Positions 24,401 through 35,400 of a stretch of 64,000 bases of DNA are shown here, piece by piece. The position numbers were made by a program, and so were the translations under genes. Position 1 is the stretch's first letter; each line of letters begins with the position of its first letter. The notes under the pieces were generated by a model. It ran no database searches and was not told the origin of the DNA. It was given only the letters and a program-made list of their open reading frames with translations. The DNA is from Sweltsa coloradensis (taxonomy: Eukaryota; Arthropoda; Insecta; Plecoptera; Chloroperlidae), in the NCBI GenBank assembly GCA_024449915.1, contig JAMZAV010000361.1:495927-559926 (forward strand), read 5' to 3'.

Positions 24401-27400
24401 GAAGCCGTTACACTAGCTTTCGAGCCCTCCATCTGCTCTAACCAGCGGTAAACGTGAGTTTCAGGATAGAGCGGTCACCCACTCTACCCATGACCACGCC
24501 CGATTCTGCTTAACTTCGGTGTTCGAGTGGGAACCGGTTAAACGAGCTCGGCTAAACCACTGGCTGCCCTCGCTAAAGTAACAAAATGGATTCAAGTGCG
24601 ATTTTGGTGAGTGATGTTTAAAAAAATGATAATCTACGACTTTGAAAGGTTTTCATTAGGTTATTGGAGATTTAGAAGGTTCCCTAATAATAAAAAGAAA
24701 ATGTGAGAAGCAGTTCGTCCGTGTATACATATCCCACTAAAGAATAAGAATGATTACTTGTTGGTATATTATAGCCGTCACTTACCGCCATAAAGTAGTA
24801 GCATGCGATGCTTATTGGTATAAGGTTAACCAACAGTTGAATAGTAAAATACGGTTGGTAGGCTGATTCTACATCCAGAACGAGGCTGAAATAATAAGTG
24901 GATAATTATTATGTATTGTATTACATTTTACAAAGTAGCATGTCTTAAATGCGTACAATTATTGTTGCTATTGTTGTGGCAATGCAACTATCTTAATCTT
25001 GGATTATAACTTGATTTAGATTTTTTGGTTTAATTAGATTTTAGATTTGCCCTTTATAGGGCAAACTTTTTATCCGTAATTTTTCTTTCTACCTTAACAA
25101 TTTGAAATTTGTGATTTTTTAATGAATTTTAATTTAAAAAAAAAATCCTTGATCTTTTAGGAAAAAATACTGATTGTGAAATCCAAATTGCTGTCAAAGT
25201 TTTAAAAAAATCCAAAATTTGAGTATATTTTCAAAAATTGTTTTTTTGTTGCAAGTTTTCATCTTTTGCAATTTTTTGGCATGTTCAAATTAAATCTACT
25301 ACAGGCAAACAAAATATCCGGGACATCACGGAAATTTGTGTATTTTTGTGTTTTCATACACAATTCGATTTTTGATCAATTATAAAAATTGTTCTAATCA
25401 TTAGAATTTAGTAAGGAAAATTATACCAATTCAGAACAAAACAAAGCAGCTTTTTGACCGGGTGTAAAGTATGAAAAACTAACAGATTTAATTGTGTAGA
25501 TTTTGGAAGAAAGTGGTAACTATGTGTACCACTAACCTATGAAGGGTTCAACAATTTGTAATGGAACGATTTCTCCGTATTATGACTTTTCTGTCCGTCC
25601 GTCTGTACGTCGAACAAATACCGAACATTTGATTGATATACATTTTGCTTGTTATGCTTGTCCTTCTACAAGGATGATAAAATCCAACGTTTTAGGTAAC
25701 TTTGGAGTTTGGAGGTAAAATGGGTTAATAACCTCACTCAAAAGGAGATTTCTACTACACAGTAGCCAGCACTTCCACCAACAACAGTTATTTTAATTTT
25801 TGTATCCCTTTCCAACTATTTGTTGATTTAGTGGATTTGCTCCCTATTTTGTATGCTCCCATTCCCGTGCGAGTCCAAACTACATTAATTACTTGACAGC
25901 CTACATTATACCTCATAGTTTTACCTTATAAGTGTTTGATGATGTCTCGCACACTCGGTAATTCTTCGTTCCATCGCTCTGTTGATCAGGTGACGTCGTC
26001 TGTCTGAGTCTAGTTGCATCTTTCTGTCCCAGACTCTCACAGCATTTGCTTCCTCAGAACGAAGGATAGACTGACCAGCTCCCGCTTTCCCACTTGCACT
26101 TTTAGAAGTGCTCGAAGTGAAACTTTTAAGTTCTGACGTATTACCTAATCTTTGTTTTCTTTCTGAAAAATTATTCATTTATTAATTTGTTTGTTTGTCT
26201 GAATTTTGTAATGGTTTATTTCTCGATTCGGGTAATCGGGAAACACTCCCGTAGGTGGAATTATTAATATTTAATACAATTCAGAAGTTAAATAGTTACC
26301 ATCTCTGTGGTCAAGTTGACTAAAGCTGCCCCCAGACGTTCAAACATTTCGTACAAGTTGCTTGACAACAGCCGTTTGACAAGCATGCTACTCCCCACAC
26401 ATGAACCGATGTGCGTGGACACAGCGGGGGGGGTTACATCTGGCCAACCCTCATTAGAGGCCATTCCTTGCGTTCGGAAGTACGCAAAAAAGAATGTCTC
26501 CTTCATTATCCAAGCATAAAGTTGCGTGTGCTATTGTTGGTGGCACAAACCTTCTCCCTGCAGACGTGACTAATGATCTCTTTTCGTACGAAATGTTTGA
26601 GTAGCCCCCCAGACATTCAAACATGCTGTCAAGCGCGGTCAAAATATCAAAACGGTTTGAAAACTACGATTTGCTTGACAAGTGTGTGGAAATAAAACTT
26701 ACTTACTTACTTACTTACTTACACGCTGACACGCCCCCCCACACGTTCCAACTTGCTGTCAAACACGATGTTGTCAAGCAACTTTTACGAAATGTTTGAA
26801 CGTGTGGGGGCCGCTTAAGGCGCCTACCTGGAATGTGGGAGACTCGGGTTCGAACCCCGATCGAGAAGGATTTTTTTAACTTCTGAATTGTATTAAATAT
26901 TTGTAATGGTTCCTACGAATTTCCTACCGTCAACATGTATAGCCTCGACTAGAAGTAAATCAAAGGCTGGACCTACAAGATACAACTAGACCCCTTGATT
27001 TACTATTGATCTTTCCTTACACTATATCTTCATCGACATATTATCTATCATATTACTGTTTAGTTTATTTAAAATGCGTTTTGTTTTGTTATGGAATTAA
27101 AACACACTTTTGTCAGTTGTAAGCATACCTTTACGGATCCTGTTTTCGAATTTTGAAAATAATCTTCTGGGATTCAAAAGGCCCTTGACTCCACTTCTTT
27201 CGAGCTGAGATTGAGCACTGGCATTTATTTCGATTCCACTCCAGTCTTGTAATACATCATTCTCATCTATGTCTGGCAAACAGCATCCAATATTGCTCAG
27301 CGCACTCGATTGGGGTTCGGTTCTTATCGTATTTTCCGAATATTCCCGAATCGTTTCTAGATTGTAGCAGAGTATTTTGAACTGCGCCAGTATGTGGACC

Positions 27401-30073
27401 AGGATGTCAACGAGTAAGGTATCGCTTATCATGATCGTGTGGAAATGAGTAGCGACCACCAGGATTTGGAAAGCGATAATAAGCTCGAAGCATGGGGAAC
27501 TCAACGTATCCTCGCACGGATACCAACCTCTGAAAACAAATAAATAAACAATTATACATTCGTATTTGGAACCTATAACCCTCAGTCTAACCAACTTAAA
27601 GATATGCAGAGTTAATTAATTATTATGATTTGAATTTAAACAACAAACACAAATATAATACACATCAATTGCATGGTTTTTCATATGATTTCATGCCGTA
27701 AATATTGGCGAACCCAGAACATCAACATTCACATCAAATAACAATTTTGTAAAAGTTTATTTAGTGGTTTCGATAGCTAATTAGTTAGTTTAGTGCATCA
27801 GTACGTACAGCCGTCCTTTCTGGGTTCGAGCACAAAACGTTGTTCTGTTATTGTATATTCTGTATTGAAGTTTGTTTAATCGGCAAGACCATAATTATAT
27901 AATAGTAAGACCATAGAAATGGGTTTGAATCCAAGTCAAAGTAAAAATTAAATACTTCAATCCTAAAAGACAAGCAGTATTTTACTTGCGATAACTTACT
28001 GAAACGGTATAATTCTCTTGTACAGAAGCATCCCAATTATCGGCAGACATAGCACTGTTGTGGTTATAGTGGCAAAGGGCGCAACGTATGTTGTAATTAT
28101 TCTAGAAAAATATTTCGATTTTCGCAAAACCGATTTTTCGTACGTATTGCCACAACGTTGGCGCTCGTGAATATATTCAAAATTTGAATATATATTTTTG
28201 AATATAATTTCTTGGAATGTGTACGTAGATATTTTTGTTACTAACATGATGCTTAAAGCCATTGTACACAAGACTTCAGCTACAAGTAAAATGTTTCTGG
28301 TGTTTTGGTAAAAGTGGATACAGCAAGGAAATGTCATGTTCATAGCCGCCAGAGCTATCAGCGATCGTGGGTAAACATACCGAATCCGAGAGAGCAAACG
28401 TTTTGTATCGACTCTTGATGGCCACAAACCTAGAACCAACAATGATAATAACTTGTATTTTTATTTTTATTTAGAAAGCAAAAACATCGAACAATAAGAC
28501 TAAATACATACACATGCACATGCATACAATCTTGCAATAATAATACTAATAATACATTTGTTATTTTATTATTTTGAATTGTTTATAAGCCCTAACCTTA
28601 AAATGCACATTCGGGTTACGAACAATACAATCTCGTTAATATGATATATTGTCAGTATTGTAAACAATCATATCATTAGTTTATTTCAGAATTTTATATC
28701 ATCTTAGCTGATTTTGATTTTGAAGAAATGTTTTAAAATTTTAAAGCCTATTTATTTCTGTAAATCTAAGAAGGAACATAATTGGAATAATTTGTTGATT
28801 ACTGTACGATTTTGGTTGTGATAAATAGTTTGCATTGTGGCTTATATTTCCCATGACTGGACAGGTCAGTCAGTGTTACGGACATGCCCATAGCCACTTT
28901 AGACTACAATGCCATGATTCGTAAAATCACATTTTAACCTTGCTTCTCTATTGCATAATTTCGATTTCAGCATTTATATCCCATGTTCTACATTGATATT
29001 CTATAATCATAACCATTACCGCTGTCATTTTGTATTTTTGCCCTTCATAAATCATGATACAGAAAGTTTTTGATAGGCCTAACCCTAGGGGTGGAGGGCA
29101 GGGGTTGACCTACCCAATCTAAAGGGAGATTACTAACTACCCGGCGCCTCCACCAAAATAAATTATTTTTATTTCCCTTCTTCAATTTACACCCTAAAAA
29201 TTTCCAAATAAAATCTCAATTTAAATCACAATATGTGCATATTGTGGCATGGAATAACAATAATTTCAAAGTTATTAGGCTTACTTTAATAACAATAACT
29301 AAACCTTGTTTCGTCAATGCCATCTAGGTCTGTATCTTACAAACGAAACCTTAGCCCAAGATGAAAGTAATAACCCAAACTACTTGTATCTTGTCATGAA
29401 AGTATAACTAACAGTTAAATAGAACCACAACATACGTACTTAATCATAATGTCGAGGTACGAACTTAGATTACTCGCAACGCTACGTAACAAACCGAATT
29501 AAAAAAAATATATTTTACATGAATGTATTGCATAAATAATGTGATATTAAGTGTTGATGTTATTGTTGTACTATCAAAATACGTTAATATTATACTTAGA
29601 ATGCCGCCATGTATACCACATTTTTGCAAGGTAATATAATAAATAAAATAATTACTGTCAAAAATTGCAAATATATTAAGGTCTGACCATGGAGTTATAA
29701 ATAGTACTGGCGATGTAGACGGATGTTTACATAAATTCACAAAAGTAAGTGTTTAAAAAAAACAAAAAGATTAGATGTTTAATATTTTATTTGTATTTAT
29801 TTATTTATTTATTTAACGTCTATCCTATTCAGTTATAAAACTAATTTACAAAGGAGGACAACTAAATAAATCTAATTACATAGATGCAGACACAACAATG
29901 AATAACAGTTTAGTAAATATTTGAAATAGTAACATTGCAACAAAAATGCATTAAAACACAACAATTTTGATAACAAATAAAAAGGATATTAAATGCAATT
30001 AATTAATGAATAAAATATAAAAAAGGTGTAAAAAAAAAGAAAAAAAAGAAAAGAAAAGAAAAGAAAAGAAAAG

Positions 30074-30104
<31 letters not shown>

Positions 30105-30367
30105 GAAGAAAAAAGAAAGAAGAAGAAAAGAAAAAAGAAAGAAAAAAAAACATTAAAAAAGAAAAACGAAAAGAAAAACTACTAGGCCTAGTCTACTAAC
30201 TAATATATATTTGGTTCAAATAGCTTCTTAAAATTGATATGGCTTAAAAAATACATACCCATAAAATCCCACATATTCCAGTAATGAGTAAGGAATCCAG
30301 TCTCCGAGATTTGGACCGAATCATCATCGTATTTAGGCCACTTTACAACTTGCAAAACCTTCTTCAT
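18417..30367 (-). CDS. Odorant receptor A (7tm_6 family), eight exons, apparently intact
   Basis: Exons in transcript order are 30,367-30,259, 28,429-28,000, 27,529-27,129, 26,162-25,925, 24,885-24,786, 20,844-20,740, 19,161-19,006 and 18,473-18,417. All splice sites are AG/GT, all phases fit, and the total is 1,596 bases (531 residues plus TGA). Start MKKVLQVVKWPKYDD. GLWPSR opens exon 2, which carries the first membrane segments. TM-rich stretches follow (FELIIAFQILVVATHF; PYFTIQLLVNLIPIS; ILVLSLCFSILELFVFCF). The C-terminus is the family's: IYACDWLGASESFKRSLGII, then GAYKYFMVM. Such proteins sit in sensory-neuron membranes and form ligand-gated cation channels with Orco. The protein is longer than most ORs (about 400) because exons 3-4 encode a long polar loop after the ILCYNLETIRE segment. 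It is not Orco. Introns contain SINEs, a GC-rich transposon and a MITE. Confidence 0.88.
18735..18850 (+). repeat. R1 repeat fragment in an OR A intron
   Basis: AAGTCCACCTCGCAAACATC and nearby AGGCGGGAAAAG match the 5' half of R1. The rest is missing. Confidence 0.5.
19370..19550 (+). repeat. R1 repeat fragment
   Basis: GTCGAGGACCTCATTCCC, a GACGACAAC stretch and CTGACGCGCCCGTAAACCAA match the 3' two-thirds of R1. It is located in the intron between OR A exons 6 and 7. Confidence 0.5.
20866..21180 (+). repeat. GCGAAGCGAAG / CTTCGAAATCTCTGAAC repeat, OR A copy
   Basis: The sequence is GAGCGAAGCGAAGACTTC, a T-rich run, TGTCTGTTTGT, CCTTCGAAATCTCTGAAC and GCCACGTTTTTG. The same order of blocks occurs at 34,010-34,230, at the matching position next to exon 6 of OR B. 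Its presence in both introns suggests it predates the receptor duplication. Confidence 0.55.
21465..21697 (-). repeat. tRNA-derived SINE (family S2)
   Basis: On the minus strand it begins near 21,697 with GTGTTGGCTCGGGCGC, then CTCGACTCTGATACGGGAGG and a box B GGTTCGAATCCC, followed by GGCAATCCTGA, TTCCGAGGTTTTCCTCAGTC and ATCCCTTCACAATAGCC. Other copies are at 42,648-42,935 (+), 55,060-55,245 (-), 59,555-59,700 (-) and 61,402-61,800 (+). Confidence 0.7.
21765..24126. mobile_element. Non-autonomous element with 14-bp TIRs and GC-rich subterminal repeats
   Basis: The ends are perfect inverted repeats: CCCAGCAAACAGAA at 21,765 and TTCTGTTTGCTGGG ending at 24,126. Inside both ends lie arrays of GGGCAAGATGCGGGCA-like repeats (about 21,785-22,115 and 23,925-24,110). 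The 1.8-kb middle is AT-rich with two tRNA-like box B sites and no transposase. No clear target-site duplication was found. It sits in the intron between OR A exons 5 and 6. Confidence 0.6.
24155..24568 (-). repeat. 5S rRNA-derived SINE (SINE3-like), copy 1
   Basis: Read on the minus strand, the head contains CGGTTCCCACTCGAACACCG, GAAGTTAAGCAGAATCGGGC and GTGGGTGACCGCTCT. These correspond to the conserved loop, box A and box C region of the 5S rRNA internal promoter. A ~290-base body and a GAGACGTTAAGCAATATCCA tail follow. It lies in an intron of OR A. Copy 2 is at 45,408-45,870. Confidence 0.75.
26220..26905. mobile_element. MITE with ~60-bp TIRs nested between inverted SINE pieces
   Basis: An inner element at about 26,322-26,818 has inverted ends built on CAAACATTTCG and GTTGCTTGACAACA (left CCCCCAGACGTTCAAACATT, right its reverse complement with few changes). 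Outside it, AATATTTAATACAATTCAGA at about 26,266 and its reverse complement near 26,883-26,902 form a second inverted pair. The right flank has a tRNA-like box B (GGGTTCGAACCCC at about 26,850). A TTAC microsatellite lies at 26,699-26,722. It lies in the intron between OR A exons 3 and 4. Confidence 0.55.
27266..27546 (-). other. Gene-conversion tract, OR A side
   Basis: These 281 bases, covering most of OR A exon 3 and 17 bases of the intron upstream of it, match 37,111-37,391 of OR B with one mismatch. Neighbouring exons of the two genes are far more diverged (about 70% protein identity in exon 2). Confidence 0.75.
27765..27835 (+). repeat. tRNA-like SINE remnant shared with OR B
   Basis: TTCGATAGCTAATTAGTTAG and a box B (TGGGTTCGAGC) match the clearer copy at 37,698-37,770 in the same intron of OR B. 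This SINE therefore predates the tandem duplication. Confidence 0.5.
29797..29870 (-). repeat. TTTA microsatellite with retroposon 3' end
   Basis: A TTTATTTA run is followed by CGTCTATCCTATTCAGTTA and TTTACAAAGGAGGAC. The same arrangement recurs at 61,870-61,930, and weaker versions near 39,750 and 55,430. On the minus strand this is a retroposon 3' end with a TAAA tail. Confidence 0.5.
30020..30165. repeat. AAAAG microsatellite
   Basis: A long purine run based on AAAAG, with interruptions (AAAAAG, AAGAAG), in OR A intron 1. Confidence 0.85.
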
Positions 30368-32461
30368 TTCACCTCAACCTAAACTTGTTGTTCTTAAGGC
30401 TCCCTTATAGGCAATGAAAAAATGTGTTATGCCTATAGTAACGATATCGATCTGAGAATCGTTGCATGACATAGTACTGTCCACAGACTTGTCAGATGTA
30501 ATGTATAATTCACTACATACTCAATGAGCTGGATGTGTTATTATGTAACAGGTGATACAACAGCTGTTGAGGACGATTCTACGAAGTAGATTTACTATGT
30601 ATCTAGCACGGCATATAGAATCAATTACGAACATGACGGACATAAGGTATAGGTGGGTATAGACGACCTTCAAAATGGTCACGTGATCCAACTCAGCACA
30701 ACCAATGCAGATCATCTAAAAATGCTATCATGCAATGGCCACCTGATTTTGAAGCACTGTCAGTACTTTGACAGCTAAATTATTAGGTCATATTATTGAC
30801 GTTGTTGTTTAAATTAATGTGGGATTTTAGTTGTCATAAGGATCAAATTATGTCGAAAGAAATGTTGAAAAGATTTCTTGGATACAGGGGCTGTCTGAAG
30901 CAGGAACTCTTTGGTCAAGGCCTATCCAGTGACTTCACATCCATGGTGCATTTAAAACTGTTTGTATATCAGTCTGTGTAGTGTTTTTTTCCCAAGATTG
31001 GTATTGCCACGAGCTCTCATTATTTTTTTTAAATTTTAACAATGTTGCCAACCGTTAAAGCGATTGTTGATGTTACAAATGTTTGTATTTATTAGTTTTA
31101 ATGTGTACATCATAATTAAATAACTTTGAAAATAATAATTTTGGCTTTGGAGATTATTAAGCATCGTGCATTTGTCGTTAATAGATAAGAAGGCTTTCAA
31201 TTAGGCCACCATTTTTTTCCGTGTGGTCCACATGCGAAATGCCGCAGAGAAGTGTCAAGAGGTCGTTCAAATTTGAGAGGAATCTAGTCTATCAATGTTA
31301 TAATGATTTACGAAATGCTTAGTTTCAATATTTTCTTTCATATTTTCGAAATAGTCCGATGAAATTAGTAATTTTGTTTCAAAATTGTTTTGATAGAGGG
31401 TGATGTTTAATATTATTTCAATTTTTTTAAGCTTAATGGTCAAAATGATCAAACAAATCAACTATTCATGTTTATAATGTCATAAGCAATGTCTTCTCAA
31501 GTTATGTAAATACCATAACCAGCCGTTATCAAGAGTATAAAACAACAAAGAAAATACTGTTAAAAATTAAAAATATGTCCTCGATATATCATATTGAAAG
31601 GAGTATAGGGAATCAAAATTTGCGAAAAAAGTTTGTTCAACACATTATACAACATGCGACATGTAAAGTTGTTACAATCAAAATAATAATATGTTGGTTG
31701 TAGAGTAGGTAATACATGACGTACCCACAAACCAACAATATCAAATGTTTAATTTAAACAATGTTTATTCACGACGCGGCGAAATAACCCGAAACTCATA
31801 CAACTTTGATTTAATATTATTAATATTAATATTTTCATAAGCATTTATATCGTTATTAGTGCAAACTCAATAAAGGCATATTGAACTGAATTATATAGAG
31901 AACATCACATAATAATTATTGTGTTTAGTGTTAGTTGAAACGTTTATTCTCAGTTTGCCGAATACAGCAATTTATTGAGATTTGAACATCTTAGGGGAAA
32001 AATGTAATCCCCGACAACAGCCTTACTAATCATTGAACCATTTTACCTAACCAAACAATTGTATTGTTTTCTTGCTACTACATTTAGAACGGCCTACCGG
32101 GCCTAGTAGGCCTACTACATGATAACTAGCATTACCTCGTACTATCAAGTACTATTCCTAGTACTGCCTAGTGGTAGGAACGGATACTGAGAAATGAAAA
32201 AGTTACAATTGTAGTAGCTGTAAACAATTTTACGTAAGTATATTATATTTTAAAATGAGTTAGTAGTTTTACATTCTTTAAAATTATCACATACAAGTAC
32301 ACACCCAATTTTACATTTATGGTTAGACTGGTGCATCATAATGACATAATGGTTAACCCTCCAATAAACAATTTCAAAGTTTTTCCTTGGGTGACATTCC
32401 AATTTTGTATATTGAAAACCTATAAGAATGTTGTAAATGTGAAGCAATTTTTTGTAGACGT
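30368..32461. other. Intergenic region between the two receptors
   Basis: This is AT-rich sequence upstream of OR A. The part at about 30,430-30,490 (ATCGATCTGAGAATCGTTGC) matches sequence upstream of OR B near 39,170, so the duplicated unit includes the promoter-proximal region. A small AGGCCT cluster lies near 32,090-32,115. No other gene is supported. Confidence 0.5.
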
Positions 32462-35400
32462 TCACTTTTCTTTAATTTTTTTCATGACCATGAAGTACTT
32501 GTAAACCAAGTGAGACACCTGGAAAGAGATTAACATTATATTATTATATTGAATGAAACTCAAGAACAATGTTTTTAAACAGAGCAACTCTTTCGATAGG
32601 ATTTGTACTTGGTGAGCTCGGGCCAACTTTTTCTTTAATTTTAATTTTCAATTTCAATTATGAGTCAGAATGAGTTTGATCGTCAATAGTGTGAGTAAAT
32701 CATTTCTTCTTTCACAAAGTTTTACTGAAGGATTAAAAAAATAACAACAAATGAAAATACACCGATAGAAAGAACTACAATATATTAGAATGGCTTTATA
32801 AGCCAAAGTGCTCTTTTTCTGCTTATTCGTGTTCTATTTTTCTTCTCCTCTTTTTCATCTTCTTATGTTTCCCGTAAGGGCCAAAGTTTTTTCAATATTA
32901 ATACTTTGTTGGAATACAAACAAACCAACACGTAGCCAATGTGTGTATGAGCCCTCTAAATCAAACCGGAAGTAATGCACGTAAGCCATACATACCTCAG
33001 CGAATATAGGCATCGAAAGCGGAATAAAGCGTAAAACGCGAATAACAATGGGAGAGTTTGACCTTGAGATAATGATGCCCAGTGATCGCTTGAAGCTCTC
33101 TGAAGCTCCCAGCCAATCACAGGCGTAGATTGAGTCCTGGACGAGGGAACTCTGAAAATAAAATACACTCAGAAGTTCTAAACTTTTACAACTAAAGTTT
33201 TTAAGTTGTGTTAATCGTACACAAACTATAAACTAATGCAGTGGCGGATACAGGGGGAGGGGGGCTTAACTGGCCCCCATGGCCCATCACTCACATAGAA
33301 TTTTAGATATTTATAAGTGTTTTTAGGCCTTTCGTAGAAACAAATTTGCAAACAATTTAGCATTCAGCGATAGGGGGGCTTTCCCACCTCAACCTTGACC
33401 AAGAATTATCATCACCAATTATTAACAGTCACCACACAATATCACTGTCAACTATCACTATAACCTGTTACATAATTTTAGATTATTGATTATTTAACGA
33501 ATTTTTGGCTTTACTTACCTACAAATTTAAAAAAAGTGCCCTGCCAACTAGACCTCTCCCCCATACACTCCACCAATGTATAATCCTGGATACGCTACTG
33601 TTTCCTATGTTTGTTTCATAAACTAGGGAAAAAGTGAAAAAATATTGACACAAGAAGCAGACCAAAAATCATATCCCCCCACCAAAAAAAGCTCACCGCC
33701 CCCCCCCCCCGCTTAGTCATGGCTAGATCCGCCCCTGACCTATTAATATCACATCTTGACTTACAATTTCTTCGATCTGGTTCGACAAAAAACAGAAAAT
33801 AATAAGTTCTCCTATGCCGAAACATATCGACAAGATAAGTATAGAGTCCTGGATCCGAAACGCTGGGATCTGTATAGAAGAGAAAGAATTATTAGTATTA
33901 CAAATCAGCAGGGTTTTGTGAAAGTGATTTGTAATCACTTTGAAGAATGAGTGAGTAGTTTTATTGGGCCCTCGCTTAAAACAAAAAAATATATTTTGAT
34001 GAGAATTGTTGATGAGCGTAGCGAGCGAAGCGAAGATTCCATTTCACTACACTGGAGAAAAAAATCCGGAATGTTTTTTTTTTTTTTTTTTTCTGTATTT
34101 TTGTCTGTTTGTCCACACGATTCCGGCTAAACCGATAATCCGATTGCGATGAAATTTTATGGAGGCCTTCGAAATCTCTGAACTTAGAACTGCCACGTTT
34201 TTGAGCGCAATCGGAAATTTTTTTCTCATGAAAATCGCAATTTTACGATTTTTTTCGATTTTTAACAAATTTCTTCGACTTATAACACCTACATGCTTTA
34301 TCCGATTTTAATGATTTTTGCACAGAACCTTTATTTTATGAATTAAGATATTCTTGTGAAATTTGAGCGCAATTGAAAAAATATTTATCATAAAAATCGA
34401 AATTTTACAGTTTTTTTCTTTTTTAAACAATTCTTTGGCTTATAACACCTACATGCTTTATCCGATTTTAATGATTTTTTCGCAGAACCTTAATTTTATG
34501 AATTAATATATTATTGTTAAATTTGAGCGCAATCGAGAAACTATTTCTTATAAAAATCGCAATTTTACGATTTTTTTTAAACAATTATAATTAATTAAAA
34601 AAAAAAAAAAATGAAGTTAATTTTTAATTTAATTTAATTTAATTTAATTTAAAAAAAAATTCAACTTAGTAATGATTTTGCCACAGAACAACAGAAATTC
34701 GCATAACACATGGCAGCTCAATGCACCAATTACGCTCATCCAACAACGCGGCGGGACTTAAGCGTTTTCCTAGTTACTTACATTGCAGTTGGAATGTTTT
34801 AGCTAGGTAATTGGAGATTTAGAAGTTTCCCTGCAATTTTATCAAATCTGAGATGCTATTTGTCACGTGTAAGCATATCACATTATAATCAATAGGAATA
34901 CTTACTAGCTGATAGATAATAATAACAAAATTCACTTACCGCCAAAAAATAAAACAATGCGATGCTCATTGGTATAAAGTTAACTATCAGTTGGCAAGTG
35001 AAGAATGGCTGATAGGCTGACTCAACATCCGATATGAGACTGAAAGAAAAAGTAGTCTTATCACGTTGTATTTTATAATTTATTGTTAGCCATGCATGGT
35101 AGTTAATAACATGCACGGGTCTGGGAGTACCCAAAAAAGGGAGCGAAGCTACCTAAGAAACAGATTGTCGAAGAACAAACAAAAAAATCTTATGGTGCAT
35201 TTAGAAGCAATGGTGGAGGTGCCGGGTACGTGAAAATCCATTTAAAAAATACTAGCCCGGCACCGAGACTCCAGGGCTACCAAACTCAAGCTACGTCATA
35301 TGTTATTGACAGGCAACCGCAACAAATACAACCGCATGTCAATCGGAGGGTAGGTTCGGTTTATGTCGTGAGTCGTGACATACGCACAGGCGTAGAGACG

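Noticed and set aside
26815..26870. tRNA gene (clear box B GGGTTCGAACCCC)
   Set aside because: There is no complete cloverleaf and the body continues as a SINE-like sequence; likewise the tRNA-like sites near 22,650, 23,690, 44,780 and 58,390.
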